The notes beneath the pieces were generated by a model, which saw only the letters and a list, made by a program, of their open reading frames with translations, had not been told where the DNA came from and did not search any database. The translations under genes and the position numbers were made by a program. Below are positions 1 to 60,837 of a DNA stretch of 64,000 nucleotides, one piece after another. The DNA comes from Megalonaias nervosa (taxonomy: Eukaryota; Mollusca; Bivalvia; Unionida; Unionidae): assembly GCA_016617855.1 (NCBI GenBank), contig JAECUM010012904.1:1-64000 (forward strand), in the 5' to 3' direction. Numbering within the stretch: position 1 is the first letter of the stretch; the number at the start of each line of letters is the position of its first letter.

Positions 1-307
1 TATATAAGTTGATTTGAAAGTACAACCTGAAAACATCAGAACTGACAACTGTAGAAATATCTAAAGTACTAAATAATGACTAGGTTTCCTGTGTATGTCT
101 TCTTTGTTACTTCAAGCACCAGAAGTACCCGCTGAAATCATTTTGGAATATTTTTGTTTAAATTTCACGAAGCAAATTTTGACGGATATGTTCGAAAATA
201 AACTGATTATCAATTGTTATGCAAGTTACCACGGTAGCATTATCATTAACCTGAAATAAAATTTAAGCCTGTACAAAAACATGTATTATGTCTATTTCTT
301 ATATCAG

Positions 308-48640
<48,333 letters not shown>

Positions 48641-48652
48641 CAAATCACCGTG

Positions 48653-49883
48653 AGGTCATTTCAATAAAACTGGTGTAACTTACGTACTTACGCACAAAGT
48701 TAGAAGTTACGCATGCTGTAACTTACGGAAAGTGGGCGTTTCTCGCAAGTGTACGTAAATCCTATACATCGTCGTAACCTGCCGCGGGTTTATTCCTATG
48801 ACTCTTCAGCTACAGGAGACAAGAAAGTTGTTGTTGGTGACGTAATCTTCCGGCACGAATGACGGCTTCACAGACGATAAAAACATCTTCACTGACAACC
48901 ATAATGGCAGAGGAGGACTCACAGTCTGGTAAATGGTCTTAGGGGGTAATTCAGTACCTAACAGAATTACGACAAACTATGGGAAGCTTTTTGGTAGCTA
49001 CACCACTGCAGTTACAGATATAACTACAAACAAAAGATATACAAGTAGAAAGATGTTCATAAAAAACTAATAATGGACATAGAAATATAATAGGTTACAA
49101 TTTAGTTTATATATTATTTGAAAAATAATTTTATGCGGTTTGTATATCAACGTCAGTGTTATAAGAATCTTGATTAGCATCATTAATGTCATTGTAAAAT
49201 ATGTACTTAATATTTGTGCTTTAACTTTTTCCTAATAATATAATCTTGAGTTAATAGTTTGTTATTAGTTTTCTTATGAAATTATTTCTCTTCAATATTT
49301 ACTGTACAAATCAATATTAAATCATTTAGCTCCATGTGTAAATGATTTAATGATACCCAGACAACATATACATACAATAAGAGAAAGGAAAATGAAGAGA
49401 AGAAATTGTTCTTACAAAAAAGAACATTAGAAGAAAATTGAAAATTCTTGAAAAAATGTTTTACTTGAAAAGAGAAAATATGATAAAACAGCATCATAAT
49501 TATTAGTGTCCCCTACCCTATATATTTTGTGTAACCAAGAATATGCACATATTTTTGAATACCTTAAAACACATGACAACCAACCAGACCTTATCTAGCT
49601 ATTAATTTCGTTATATTTATTATAAATCTGTGTGCAACAGTGTGGCAGATTTTTGTGTTTGGAAAGGTAGGGAAACATGTATGTGGTCCTTTGTTGCAAG
49701 ATAAAACCAGTGCATTGAAAAATAATGATTGGGAGGGAAGACAATACTTTCCGTTCTCAAAAACACAGATGTGAAATTTAATGTATACAGCAATAGATGA
49801 AAAGCTAATTGAATAGAAATTGGGCATGTTTTATATTACTAAAAGTGTCGTTTAAATGGTTTTGTTTTAAGTTCTTGTTTTTA

Positions 49884-49936
<53 letters not shown>

Positions 49937-50476
49937 CGATATATAATGAGTATTCTTTTCAAAAACAAAACACAAACTAGCCCGTGAACCCCCTGCAAGC
50001 TAGCAGATTCTCAAGGGGCATGTAAATCTTTCCGAGTGGCATATTTAAATATGAATTGATGAGGCAAAATACAAACCTGAATGTGTGCGGGTAGTCGATG
50101 AGATCACAACGTTAGTCTCTCACCTAATGTATCAGTTAAGGATAATGTTTCTTGGAAAGCGAGATCTTGATATAAACAATAGGTCATTCAGAGTATCGAT
50201 GACCTGTGTTCTGTCCCGAAACACATGTTGGCGTCGCAAACTTTGTACGACATTTTGATTTTGAGTAAGTCCGACGATGATAAAAGCAGCCATTTTGCCT
50301 TGGGCAAAACTTACCCCATCTACGTGCCTGCCTTAACGTTACGCGAGTATTTACGTTAATGCGTAGTTTATGGAACGTTAGTGAAACAGAAAGATTCTGC
50401 TCACGCAAGGGCGTTTGCGTAACTTACACCAGACATATGTATGCAACGCTTACTCACTTTTGTGAAACGGACCCCA
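48653..50476 (+). mobile_element. TIR-bounded DNA transposon, PIF/Harbinger-like (nonautonomous or decayed)
   Basis: The left end GAGGTCATTTCAATAAAACT and the following GGTGTAACTTACG match in inverse the right end (GTGAGTAAGC..., TTTTGTGAAACGGACC, and GCGTAACTTACACCAG at 50419-50434). A short frame MAEEDSQSGKWS (about 48904-48940) just inside the left end looks like the start of a lost ORF. The interior is AT-rich with (CA)n at 49887-49934. The family guess rests on TIR style only; the 3-bp duplication was not resolved. Confidence 0.45.
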
Positions 50477-50479
50477 TGT

Positions 50480-51911
50480 CTTTTATCCACTCATAACTGA
50501 ATACATTAATAGCTTAGATGAAGTTCATGTGCAAACATAATACTGAGCACACGCGTGAGGTGCGTCGTAAAGAGTATTCACGATAATTTAGGGTCAATGA
50601 AGTAAAGTTACCTGAAGGTTTGTAAAAAGTGAATGAACAACATCATGATGTAAATAATAGGTTGCACCTCTAAATAGACCTACCCCAGATCAATTTACAT
50701 ATTTTGTGATCTTTAGTTTGTATATAAACATCATGACCTGAATACCAGGTATGAATAATTTATATAATCTGATTTAGTATTGACAGGTAGCAAAGAGAAC
50801 AGACCCATTGTTTGACCAAAACCAATGATTCTTTAACTTAAAAGCACAAATACGTTACTTCTTTATAATAACTGGCGAAGACACCATTGACCAAAAATAT
50901 GTTATTGTAACATTCGTTATCGTTCAAAAGAATCTGACCAAAAGAGATGAAAAAGCAGTGAACTTTCGTTCGGAAAATATCGTGCAATTATGGAGTTCTT
51001 GTTTAGTGAAGAGATATTGTAATATTTTCACATCAACAGTTTAGCCTTTAATGCGACACGATAACTACAAAGTTCTTAAAAAATGATTAACATTATTAAT
51101 GTGAGGTTCGTTTGTGTTACAAAATCTCAGTTCAGTATATTTTCCTCTGAATATCAAAAACTGACAAAATTGATTACCGCATTTAATTTCTACAAATATT
51201 GAAATCTTTGTGCAAATTCCTCCAGGCGTGACGTTATTGGGATCAAACTTCAATAATAATATATTTCTTCATAAGTATCGATATGTGTACTGCATAATGA
51301 ATGTCTGGAAAACGGAAACAAATCAATTATAATAACACATAAGACGAAAAGCCTATTAGATTTACGTTATAATCCCTGACAAAATTAATCCTCCATGACT
51401 GCAATAATGCATTGGAAAATATTTTTCTAAAATCTTTGTCGGTTTTTTATTATTACCAAGGAGCGAAAACAAAGTTTCATAATGAACATTAATCACTAAA
51501 ACGATAATAAAAGAAGGAAAGAAAATCCAGTGGACAGAAGTAAGGAAAACTATTAGTTATCTAACTGTCTCATTTCTTTATTACGTTTTTATGTTAAATT
51601 TACTGTACACATTTCTGTTCTGAATGGAACTCTGTATTAAAAGATGCACTATGTAGTTTGTTTGTCAAAAGAAGGAGTCGGTAACAAATGCATATTTTAA
51701 TTTTGAAATGTTCGCTGTATTCATGTCATTCTAATCATTCAGACCGTTTAAAGTTTTTTACAGTATACGTACTTCACATTGCATTTTATGTTTAGTAAGA
51801 ATATATTATGTTTGGCATGCTTCTGCTATTTATTCCAATACTTTGTTCAACCAAATCGACGAATTTTGTAGTGATCAATGATTAGAAACTATTTACAGTA
51901 GTTACCTGGGT

Positions 51912-51968
<57 letters not shown>

Positions 51969-53590
51969 GAGGAGGAGGAGGGGGTAGAGATGACATCGAA
52001 ATATGCCTCTTGGCCTTCAACTTTTAATAATACCCTGGATGCCAGATCTACGGTTAGGGAACATTTTGCAGGGGATGGAACTATAACTCTTAAAAACATG
52101 GGTATATGCACTTTTGATGCCGAAATGTAGCTAAACTGCTGCATGGAACTAATCTGATTTTGTTATAAAATGGTAATTTCATGGGTGAATCAAACCGACT
52201 TGTAAACTCTATTTTAATTGTAAGGCATACTAAATCCTGTACCGTAGTGAATGAAATTCATCGCTTAGATGCCTTTTATGCTTCACTATTATTGAAGGTT
52301 CATTAATAACCATTTCTGTGCCACTGCATTTTGTCTCCCTTACTAGTTCAATGACCAATTAATTTATATAAATAAAAAAGGTACATGAATGTATTGATCC
52401 ATGAATAGATGCATACATACATACATACGTACATACATACATACATGCGTGCGTGCGTGCGTGCTTGCGTGCGTGCGTGCATACGTACGTACATGCATAC
52501 ATTGGTGCATCTCTAAGTAAGTACATGTTGAAAGATCCAGGCTGAGTACGCAATATTGCACAAACGAATAAATCGAATAAAATTATCTTTATGATATCAG
52601 CTATGCATTTGATAGATTAGACTGAATGATGAATTGTTGAGTTGATTCTTTAGCATTTCAAACATTTGTCTTCGCATCAGTTTATCACTCTAAAAACACG
52701 CGAAGCTACAACAGAGCGTGAAATAATGCCAGTTGTATTTAATAAGGCGGGTATAGCCACACAGAGTGATTTCCTCCTGATCATCAATCAGATAAGAATT
52801 GGGCGTCGCATTGATATCTACGATTGCATTATCGTCCTTAAGTACACAACCTAATTCATGTCAAGTGGGGTCGTCAAAGTATGATCACTACCAGTCTTAT
52901 TATTTACTATTGGACAATGGTTCTTATATAGTAAGACTACATAAAAACATAATGGATTACGAATTAGACAAAGGATTATCGTATAATCTCTGGGCAGTTA
53001 AGCACACTGTGTCTGAGGATTGCCATACTTTCATGCCATGTGCAGTAAATGAATACACGTGCCGTTTTGGTTTAATAATATCTGAAGCGAACAGGAAACT
53101 TGCTGTGACAAGGATGAGATTCTCGAATGTTGCAATGGAAATATGCATTCAGCCATATCTTCGCCTGACACGATCGCCTGAAAAGTTTGGCTAGATATTG
53201 ATAAAAACCGCAGAAACGAAATGGGTACTTGTCAGCTGATACCAGTAATTGCTCACTGTCTAGAAAATAATTTTAGAAGCGAGTACAGATGTTTACAATC
53301 AGAAAGTTTTGATGCAGGTGTGTAAACTGCAATAATCACCTTGATTTGTAAACACATTGAGAAACATTTATTATCCTGAGAAATCTTTCTGGAAAGTTCT
53401 GCATTTATGGTGATTTTATTGTTACGTATATGTAATTTAATTACTTGTGTGGTTTAAATTCTTTTTTATTTTATTTTTATTTCATTACATGTTATTGTAA
53501 TGATAACTTTATTCACTGGATTTGACATTTTTCGGACAATTCAGTTCAGTTCAGTAAATAACCAGTATTGCTACATTGTAATTTTAGCTG
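50480..53590. other. Intergenic, no gene recognised
   Basis: Holds (GA)n(GGA)n at 51915-51980 and a CATA/GTGC tetranucleotide tract at 52410-52500. The open frame at 52799-53194 (131 codons) starts at TTG, not ATG, and shows no known motif; I do not call it a gene. Confidence 0.5.
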
Positions 53591-55840
53591 ACCTAGTTCC
53601 TGACCTTGATTCAGAATTGGTAAACAACTTTTTTTTATTTCTTTCCTCGAGTGAAAATCATTGGTCGTGATCAAGGTCATACTTGGCTTGCGTTTCAGTT
53701 CTATGCAAACAATTTTTTTTTAAAACTTTTATTCAATCTTATTGATTCGTTCAGCAGAATCAAATTCGTCCATGGCGTACGTGTCAGCCGGCCTATGGTC
53801 TTACTACGCCATTCGAACTAAGTGACCACGTGACCCCATCACGTGATCTAAAATTGCGTTTAAAACTAACGTTTTATAGTGCTTTAATTCAGTCGTAAAT
53901 CATACCTTCGGAGCTCAAAGGTATTTTGTGTTGTGACCAGTTGAATTGAGTATTTATTTTAAAAAAATTTATTTTCCCTGGAGACTTTATCTAGTGTTCA
54001 TCAATATTCTTGGGCAAAGTCATTTTCTGAAAATTATTCGGAATTCTAAAGCCGGAATTTATTTCTTGGTGATTCAACAAGGAATTGTTGACACATCAAC
54101 ACAAAAAAGGTTATAGAAGACATCATCGCCTTCCATCTTGGAAGTTCATCGGGATTCGAACTTTGATTCATTTAAAACTTTTTAGTGATAGAACTTATAT
54201 TTTTAAATTCTAGGATTAATTTTTGGATTAGATTCACAAACCGTATGTCCTTTTTCATATTTTTACCTTGTTTTCTAGGGAAATAAATTATTTAGATAAA
54301 TTTACAAAGCTTGTTGGCTTCACTCTTTTCTTTGTTACTTTAGTACGAGCCTAGACACGTAATATTATATATTATTATAGTATAAAAATAACTGATTATG
54401 TAAAGTCATATCGTCCTGTCATAACTCATTACATCCTGACCAACCATCTAGAAGCGTATAACTCAATAACGTTAGCGGGTCATTTGTTCGGGGTGAGTAA
54501 AAGAAAAATTATTAAAATATGCGACGCGCCACTTACTGAATTAAAAACCGGCGTGTGTCGTAAAATATTAGGATAATGCTGATAATTCTGATATAATTTC
54601 AATAGTGTCGTCTCTAGTATGATATCAATTCAGCTGGTAAATCAACGTCTGTTACTTTCTCTCCCACAGCATCCGTGTGGTGTCCATGCGCTAGAATACA
54701 CAGTATTAGGACACTATGGTCATAAACTAAGTATCAGAAAGAAGTAGAACCAACAAATTTTGTAAAACGTAACAAATAATGTAAATATCAGAGTTATTAA
54801 TCAAACGGTGAGAGGAACTTACAGTATTATGATGTGAATTCAAATTAATCCTGAAAAAGTTCTCTGAAAATCCAAAGGAATAAAACGTTCCATAAAAATT
54901 TCATATCTACAAACATACTGGTCCTCTAAGAATCGTGACGTTGTCAAATTGGCGTTGTCTAGAACTCCACTGAATAATTCACAATAGTTCCAAAATAATA
55001 TTATTGTCCATTGAGAACTTTCTATTTCCACTGAACAGTCCCCACAAATGGTTTTCTCTCGAACAATATCAGTTACAACATAAAACACACCTGCAGACTT
55101 GATGTTACAACATGAACACAAGACATAACAATGACACCAATATATAAATTAATCTCATTGCTCATTTCTCACATTATATACACAATCAAGAGTCTATTAC
55201 GACTATATGTCGCAATGTACCCCATGTGACAGACCTTATTACCCAATCTAATATTTAAAATACCTATTCATGTAATCAAACCCATCCAATGTAAATTCAC
55301 TCAATTCTTCTAAGATACCGCCTGTCGTAAACATATTTAATAATAATTATATTAATAGTAACTGTCAAGACATATGTAAGAATCTATTTATGAATATTAT
55401 GCAATGTTACGTTCTTTAATATCCTAAATTAGACCCTACGCACTTATGCTAAATTCAGCTATAGGTAATTAATTTAATTTATAAGCATTAATAAAAATTA
55501 CACAAATTAGGCAAAATGATGTACCAGAAGTTACCAGAAATATAGATATACATAATACCTACCCTCATAAAGAAACAAAAATTATGCAATTCATCTTTCT
55601 TTTACCAAATTAATCAAACATACAAATTGCGATAATAATGAAATTACACAGGAAGATGTATAATGAATGTACAAATATGTGTACAAAATGAAACAATACA
55701 GAACTCCTATACACGTTAAAGTGCATCTGCGATTAAATTTTCTATTCAATTTAGTGTGCAGAATGTCGATATTTTATCCGTGCAACATTCAACATTCAAC
55801 TCTATCAGAACAATCTTTTTTTTTCCATTTTGTTGATGAA
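53591..55840. other. Unassigned region downstream of Gypsy copy 2
   Basis: In the orientation of the - strand retroelement this is its 3' side and may hold its LTR, but no matching second LTR was found. A 93-codon - strand frame (54840-55121) with several Cys at its N-terminus is unrecognised. Confidence 0.4.
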
Positions 55841-56380
55841 AGTAAGGAAGTTATGATCACTGAATACTATAAACGGAGAAGACCAGAATTAACATACACT
55901 TCAAAGTGTTGTAAAGCCAAAATTGAAAGCCAAACACTCATTCTCGATAGTAGAATAATGTCTCAAAGCTTGTTTAAATAGCGAAATAGCACATTGCATG
56001 ATCCACGCCATTTTCATCTTTCTGAATTATTACGCCAGCAGCCTAACATTACTTGCATGAACAGACATTTTAAACGATTGGTTGAAACCTGGAGCTGGAA
56101 GAACTGGCCGACTTTTAAGCATGGCCTCTACGTTTTCGACCGCAGCCTGACATGTCAGACCAATAAAATATGGTCTTTCTACTCAATAAATCGATCAGGG
56201 GCTCAAGAACTATGCAACAATGTGAGCAAAATTTCCGATAATGTCCAGCTATGGATAAATATTCGCATCAGCTTCGTTTCTGATAGGCACAGGAATTCAA
56301 AGATAGCTTTAACGTTAGATTCTACAAGCTTGATTGACTTGACCATGCTTCCCAATATGTCCTACAAATGTGACACAAGC
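55840..56380 (-). pseudogene. Gypsy copy 2 RT connection/RNase H remnant
   Basis: Recognisable: VKAIFEF, the tether block, KSRPVLPAPGFNQSFKMSVH, then HYSTIENECLA and ALQHFEVY and FSDHN. The first RNase H Asp position reads His. Confidence 0.72.
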
Positions 56381-56479
56381 TAGGAAAAATAACTTTTACT
56401 TAAATTCATTGTCAAATTTGACATACTCAGTCGAACGAAAAATATCCGGATCGTTTCTAGGAGATCTTATCAGGAATCG

Positions 56480-57640
56480 CTCTATGTAATGATGTCGTCG
56501 ATATGTGCATCTCAGCCATCTTTACAAGATGGTATCATGTTTATTAAGCGCTGGAATGCTGAGTTATTTCTCTTCCGCCTTTATGGAGTGTCGATTAAGT
56601 CGTTTACTTTCGTTTTAACAGTATAGGGACCATAATACATAACCTGAAGAGGATTTGGAGGTATGGATGAAAGACTCAGAACTTTATCACCCAAGCTGAT
56701 ATGCTCATTCTTTTGAAGTCCTGTCATATCTTACTTTCATTTTTGATTGTGTAGACTGGATATTATTTCTTGCCACCTCAGAAGCTTTCGCCAGTTTGTA
56801 TTTAAATTCAGAGACATAATCAAGTAAATGATTCTCTGATTTATCTGTTAAAAGAAGTTTCTTTTTCAACAACTTCATTGGTCCACGAACAGTGTGTCAA
56901 ACAAAAAATTCAAACGGGCTCAACCCTAAGGACTCTTAAACTGACTCCCTAACAGGAAACAACGATAAATGAATACCTTCGCCCCAATATTTTCTGATGT
57001 CAAAACAATATGACTTTATCAAATTAAGTAAAGTCTGATGAAATCTTTGCAAAGCTCCCTCGCTTTCATGGTGATAAGCAAATAACAGAAATTGTTGGAT
57101 ACCTAATTCAAATATAACTTGTAGGAAGATCTCTGACATGAAATTAGAAGCTTGATCAGATTAGATGGATTTTGAAAGAAAAAAGGGGTAAGGAACTTTG
57201 TTAAGGCTTTAACTATTGATATAGTGGTAATATTCCGTACAAGAAATACCTCTGTAAACCATGTCGATGCATATATTATGGTCAATAAGTAATGGCTAGC
57301 TGATACGGTTTTACGGAAGGAACCTACTCAGTCTACCATTATTCTGCCAAATGGTTCGTCAAATGCAGGAATAGGTTGCAAAAGAGCTTTAGATATCATT
57401 TGATTGGGCTTTCCTACCATTTGACAAGTGTGACAAAATCTGTAGTATTTAGAAACATCACTCTTAGTTATCGGCCAATAAAAATAATGTAAGATCTTGT
57501 CATAGGTTTAATTGACTCTTAAATGATCAGCCAAGGGATTTTAATCAGCTAAACTAGGAATTTCCTGTCTATGCGACTTAGGAACAATAATTTGATAGTT
57601 CACTGAACAATCGTCATCATGAACCTCAGGTAGTAACCAT
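56480..57640 (-). pseudogene. Gypsy copy 2 integrase remnant
   Basis: Zinc-finger part FCHTCQMVGKPNQ (about 57425-57395), PAFDEPFGRIMVD (about 57370-57330, first catalytic Asp kept), then FAYHHESEGALQRFHQ (about 57085-57040, Glu kept) and the C-terminal part with VMYYGPYTVKTK (about 56640-56605). Stops are present in all parts. Confidence 0.8.
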
Positions 57641-58492
57641 TTTCTCATTAAAGATCTTATTTCCTTTGTGAAAATAGAAAGTTGGTACCACTGCGGGAAT
57701 GGCCTTGTTAATAGTCCTCTGAGACAAACAGAAGATCCCAGGATCTTTCTCCTCGATCGTTTCCTAGCAATAAATAAACACCATAAATGGGCAAAACATT
57801 CACAGAGCGCCTATAGTCACTGGTCATGGAGTAAATCTGATGTTAAATTAACATATTAGAATGGAAGTTTAATAAAACCCACATTCTACTCTTTGAACAA
57901 GAACACTCTGAGAAAAAGAAGACTTTTCATACAAAGGCAAAGTACCTGGTAATAAAAGAAACTGAGGAGCTCCTGTGTCCCTTGCTATTTTAGTAGGGAC
58001 AGGATTGGCCGAATCACCAATAAGGTATATAGAACCCTTCAACAAATTGGTTATTAATTCTCCTTAATTAAATCTGACTGGGTTTTGTTTGACCCAACAA
58101 TTTTATTGTTTCCAATAAATGACCATGACCTTGACCTATGAGAAATAAGAACATTTGTCTTTGATTCTGTCTCTCTTTTAACTTAATCAGAAATAACGTG
58201 CCCTATTTTCATGCAATAGGTATACGTAGGAAGATATAAGGATTTCTAATCAGTCTTATGAGACGTTTGATTCTTATAAGTTGTGCCAGATTCAAATGTA
58301 TAAGTACATGCTTGAGACTGAGGTGGTTTCTTACTAAACCTCTGCTGCGAGGAAAACGTATTGCCAAGAGAATCCTAACTTCACTATGGACGCAGTTCTT
58401 GAATTCTTCAATTAATATTAGTTGTCTAAGTTTGTCATACTCGGTGGCGAGTAAGTGTATATTAGCAGATGATAATCGGATCTAAAAAGAGA

Positions 58493-59375
58493 TTATTTCT
58501 GAATATCAGCAGTAGGAATCCACGAATTAAATTCATATGGATATTCACTCCATTTGACCAATGATTGTTTACCACGCTGCTGGATGATCCGTTCGATTCT
58601 GTAAACTTCCTGTATGGTCTTGGACAACTCCTGCTCATAAAACAACCCTAATATTGCTTCTCTGAGCAAATATGTGATCGCATAGGTCACTGGAATAGTA
58701 TTTAACACTTTATTAATTTAAACTTCTTCTGCCCAATGCGGGGTAAATCCGTTTTAGAACATTCGTTTCATTTTAGAAATCCTAACACGATCCCCTACTC
58801 GCAATTTCCTTCAATAATACAGCGCGTGTGCCACCGCGTCATTATTTTTTGTTCCCGCGCTTGAGTCGGGGTCATTTTAATACTGCGATGCTTGGTGTTA
58901 TTGTACTCCGATATCCGCTAAAGGAATACTTCTACTTCTTGTTGTGTCACTCGCTGTAAACTGTTTCCACATTTTAGTTTCTAATGTCCTATTGTATCTC
59001 TCGACAACGACAGACTTACCCTGATCATACGTCTAGTACTTTTGTATTCCTCGAGAGGATAACGAGTCCTCGAACGTTTTGTTGTAACATTATACACGCA
59101 TAATTTATTTGGTTTCATCGCTATTGACTCAGACAGGTCTCTGATGGAAACTCCGTTTACATTCTTGAGAGGAATACTCCACGCGAACGTGCTATACACG
59201 CACGTCTATCATATTTTGCAAATATTTATATCCGTCATTATATTTTTAAAACTTGCAAACATCCACAAGTTCGGCATCATGAATATCATCCACCCCGTTG
59301 GTATTGGCTCTGCAACATGGAAAGTTTTTCTTCCTGGTGCGTTTAGTTCATCCGCAAATTGTGGATTATTGATGG
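58493..59375 (-). pseudogene. Polinton 2 integrase with C-terminal chromodomain, broken
   Basis: - strand: ADELNAPGRKTF (about 59370-59335), first catalytic block HDAELVDV (about 59280), NMIDV...FAWSIPLKNVNG (about 59215-59150), third block VVVERYNRTLETKMW (about 59010-58970) with Glu intact, NNTKHRSIKMTPTQAREQK (about 58905-58850), then a chromodomain YRIERIIQQRGKQSLVKW followed by YPYEFNSWIP (about 58610-58510) and a stop at 58493. This is the integrase type seen in many invertebrate Polintons and clearly different from that of Polinton 1. Frameshifts separate the blocks. Confidence 0.85.
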
Positions 59376-59420
59376 TGATTGTGATTGTTTTCTTTTTACT
59401 CAAGCGAGTGCGTTTACTTT

Positions 59421-59840
59421 TTACATTTTCATTTTGCTTATAAGGCGAACACCCAGAGAGCGTTTACTTTTCATCCTTTCTTCACTCATGCTAGTTTGTT
59501 TTCTTTTAACACCGATTCGTAATTTAGTTTTACCGAAAGTATGAATTGCCCGTACAACAGTTGTGTCGATACGCTCCTGCATTACAGTGGGTTCAATCGC
59601 CTGGAGTTCGTCTAACATCATGCGATAGAAACTCGACCTGTGCTTGTAATGATCGCGATAGCAGATATCATATCTCATCGTAGTGGCGTCAACTTAAGGT
59701 TTTTGCTCTAGAAGCGGCAGATCATTCGCGTCAAGCTGATTTTCTAGAAAGTTGAAAGGTCCTGTGCATTTATGCCCCTGTAATGTCCAGCCACCAAGTG
59801 TTTGAGGTAGTTTTCCTATGACCGAGTGAATGGTCACAAC
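59421..59840 (-). pseudogene. Phospholipase A2-like domain protein of Polinton 2, broken
   Basis: - strand: LGGWTLQGHKCTGPFNFLEN (about 59800-59740) matches the PLA2 calcium loop region, ending NQLDANDLPLLEQKP before a stop; then VDATTMRYDICYRDHYK (about 59695-59645), the catalytic helix with Tyr for the His of HD but Asp and CY kept. The rest is helical (FYRMMLDELQAIEPTVMQER) with a basic tail (59678-59421 open). Immediately upstream of the integrase, as in Polinton 1. Confidence 0.75.
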
Positions 59841-59981
59841 GTGTCCTATTTGTCACTGTAAATATCATCCACCAGGCTTCATCATGCCTGGTAACTGGTC
59901 CTTAGAAAACATGGCGTCAAATCATGATATATTCGACAATGCTCTATTGATATCAGAATTAGTTAGCGGCACACAGTCACA

Positions 59982-60182
59982 TTAAGAAAGAATCCTCTTC
60001 ATTTGCCTTGCTTCTTTTGTTCTTTGATGACGCAGCCCTCTGCCAAATACTTTTCCGAGTAACCCTGGTAGCATCCTGCCGGCCATACTAGCAAACAGCG
60101 GCACAAGCTGAAAATCCCACCCTGTTTTTGTCTGAGTCACCGAAATTTTTAACCTGACGTTAGTGCTAGCCTCAGTCACCAT
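59982..60182 (-). pseudogene. Small hydrophobic/basic Polinton 2 protein
   Basis: A 66-codon frame with a hydrophobic Gly/Leu segment (LVPLFASMAGRMLPGLLGKV) and a very basic tail. It looks membrane-active or DNA-condensing; family not identified. Confidence 0.4.
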
Positions 60183-60837
60183 GACGTCGTCACCTCAATG
60201 CAATTGCGTTTTACTTAACCTATGGTGATCGGGTATCCTCACTTAGCAGCAGCAGCTACTTTGACATATTAATTTTTACTCAAAGCAAGCACAAATTGTT
60301 GATATGACATTCTCGCTATATAACATTTGGTTACATAAACCTACGGTTGCGAGAAGAAAGTTCATTCCTGTCAGTGATACCGCATCCCCTGGTTAAAGCG
60401 ATGATGGTTGTGGGTGTTAACCGTGAACGTTTCCCACAATCGCATGATGAGTCGCTGCTGATATTGCTCCGGTCGTTCCTGCTAGATCTATCGAACCTAA
60501 TACTGATAAAATTTTCGGAGCCGAAGATGCAAGTATTGGTCCCATGGCACCTAACAATCCTCCTTATTTGCTACTTTAGACTGAGACATTATAATGATTG
60601 ATCCTGTGTAAGTTGTCTGCCCAGCGGATAACTCCTTTTGTTGTTTTCTAGTGAGCATCTTTCTTTCAGGTCCTTACGTAACTAGTTGCGACACGAATAA
60701 AAACATTCGATTCTGTTGCTGCGTTGAGCCGCTGAAGCTACCCAACGCTGATGAGAATTAAGTTCGCTGGCGACAAGCTAGCTTGTTGGTACGGCATGCT
60801 TTATATTATTATTTTAAATAAAGACGCAAGAGTGTTT

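Larger units (their letters stand above)
55840..58490 (-). mobile_element. Decayed Ty3/Gypsy retrotransposon, INT-before-RT type (copy 2)
   Basis: On the - strand from high to low coordinates: gag zinc knuckle with its first Cys lost (about 58240-58200), protease with RDTGA (57968-57979) and VYLLLGND (about 57770), integrase (about 57640-56480), then RT connection and RNase H (about 56380-55840). Same family as copy 1: the pieces VYLLLGN, YYGPYTV and CHTCQMVGKPNQ correspond. The RT finger/palm segment is missing between integrase and RT connection. It starts directly at the end of the Polinton 2 integrase, with no gag N-terminal part. Confidence 0.82.

Noticed and set aside
52799..53194. 131-codon open frame
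   Set aside because: It starts at TTG, the first ATG is about 50 codons in, there is no recognisable motif and no splice context; not enough for a gene call.
53590..54310. Possible LTR of Gypsy copy 2
   Set aside because: No second copy near 58.5 kb and no clear TG...CA ends with duplication; left unassigned.
55667..56383. + strand frames of 104 and 129 codons
   Set aside because: The - strand here carries Gypsy RT connection and RNase H blocks, which explain the conservation of open frames.
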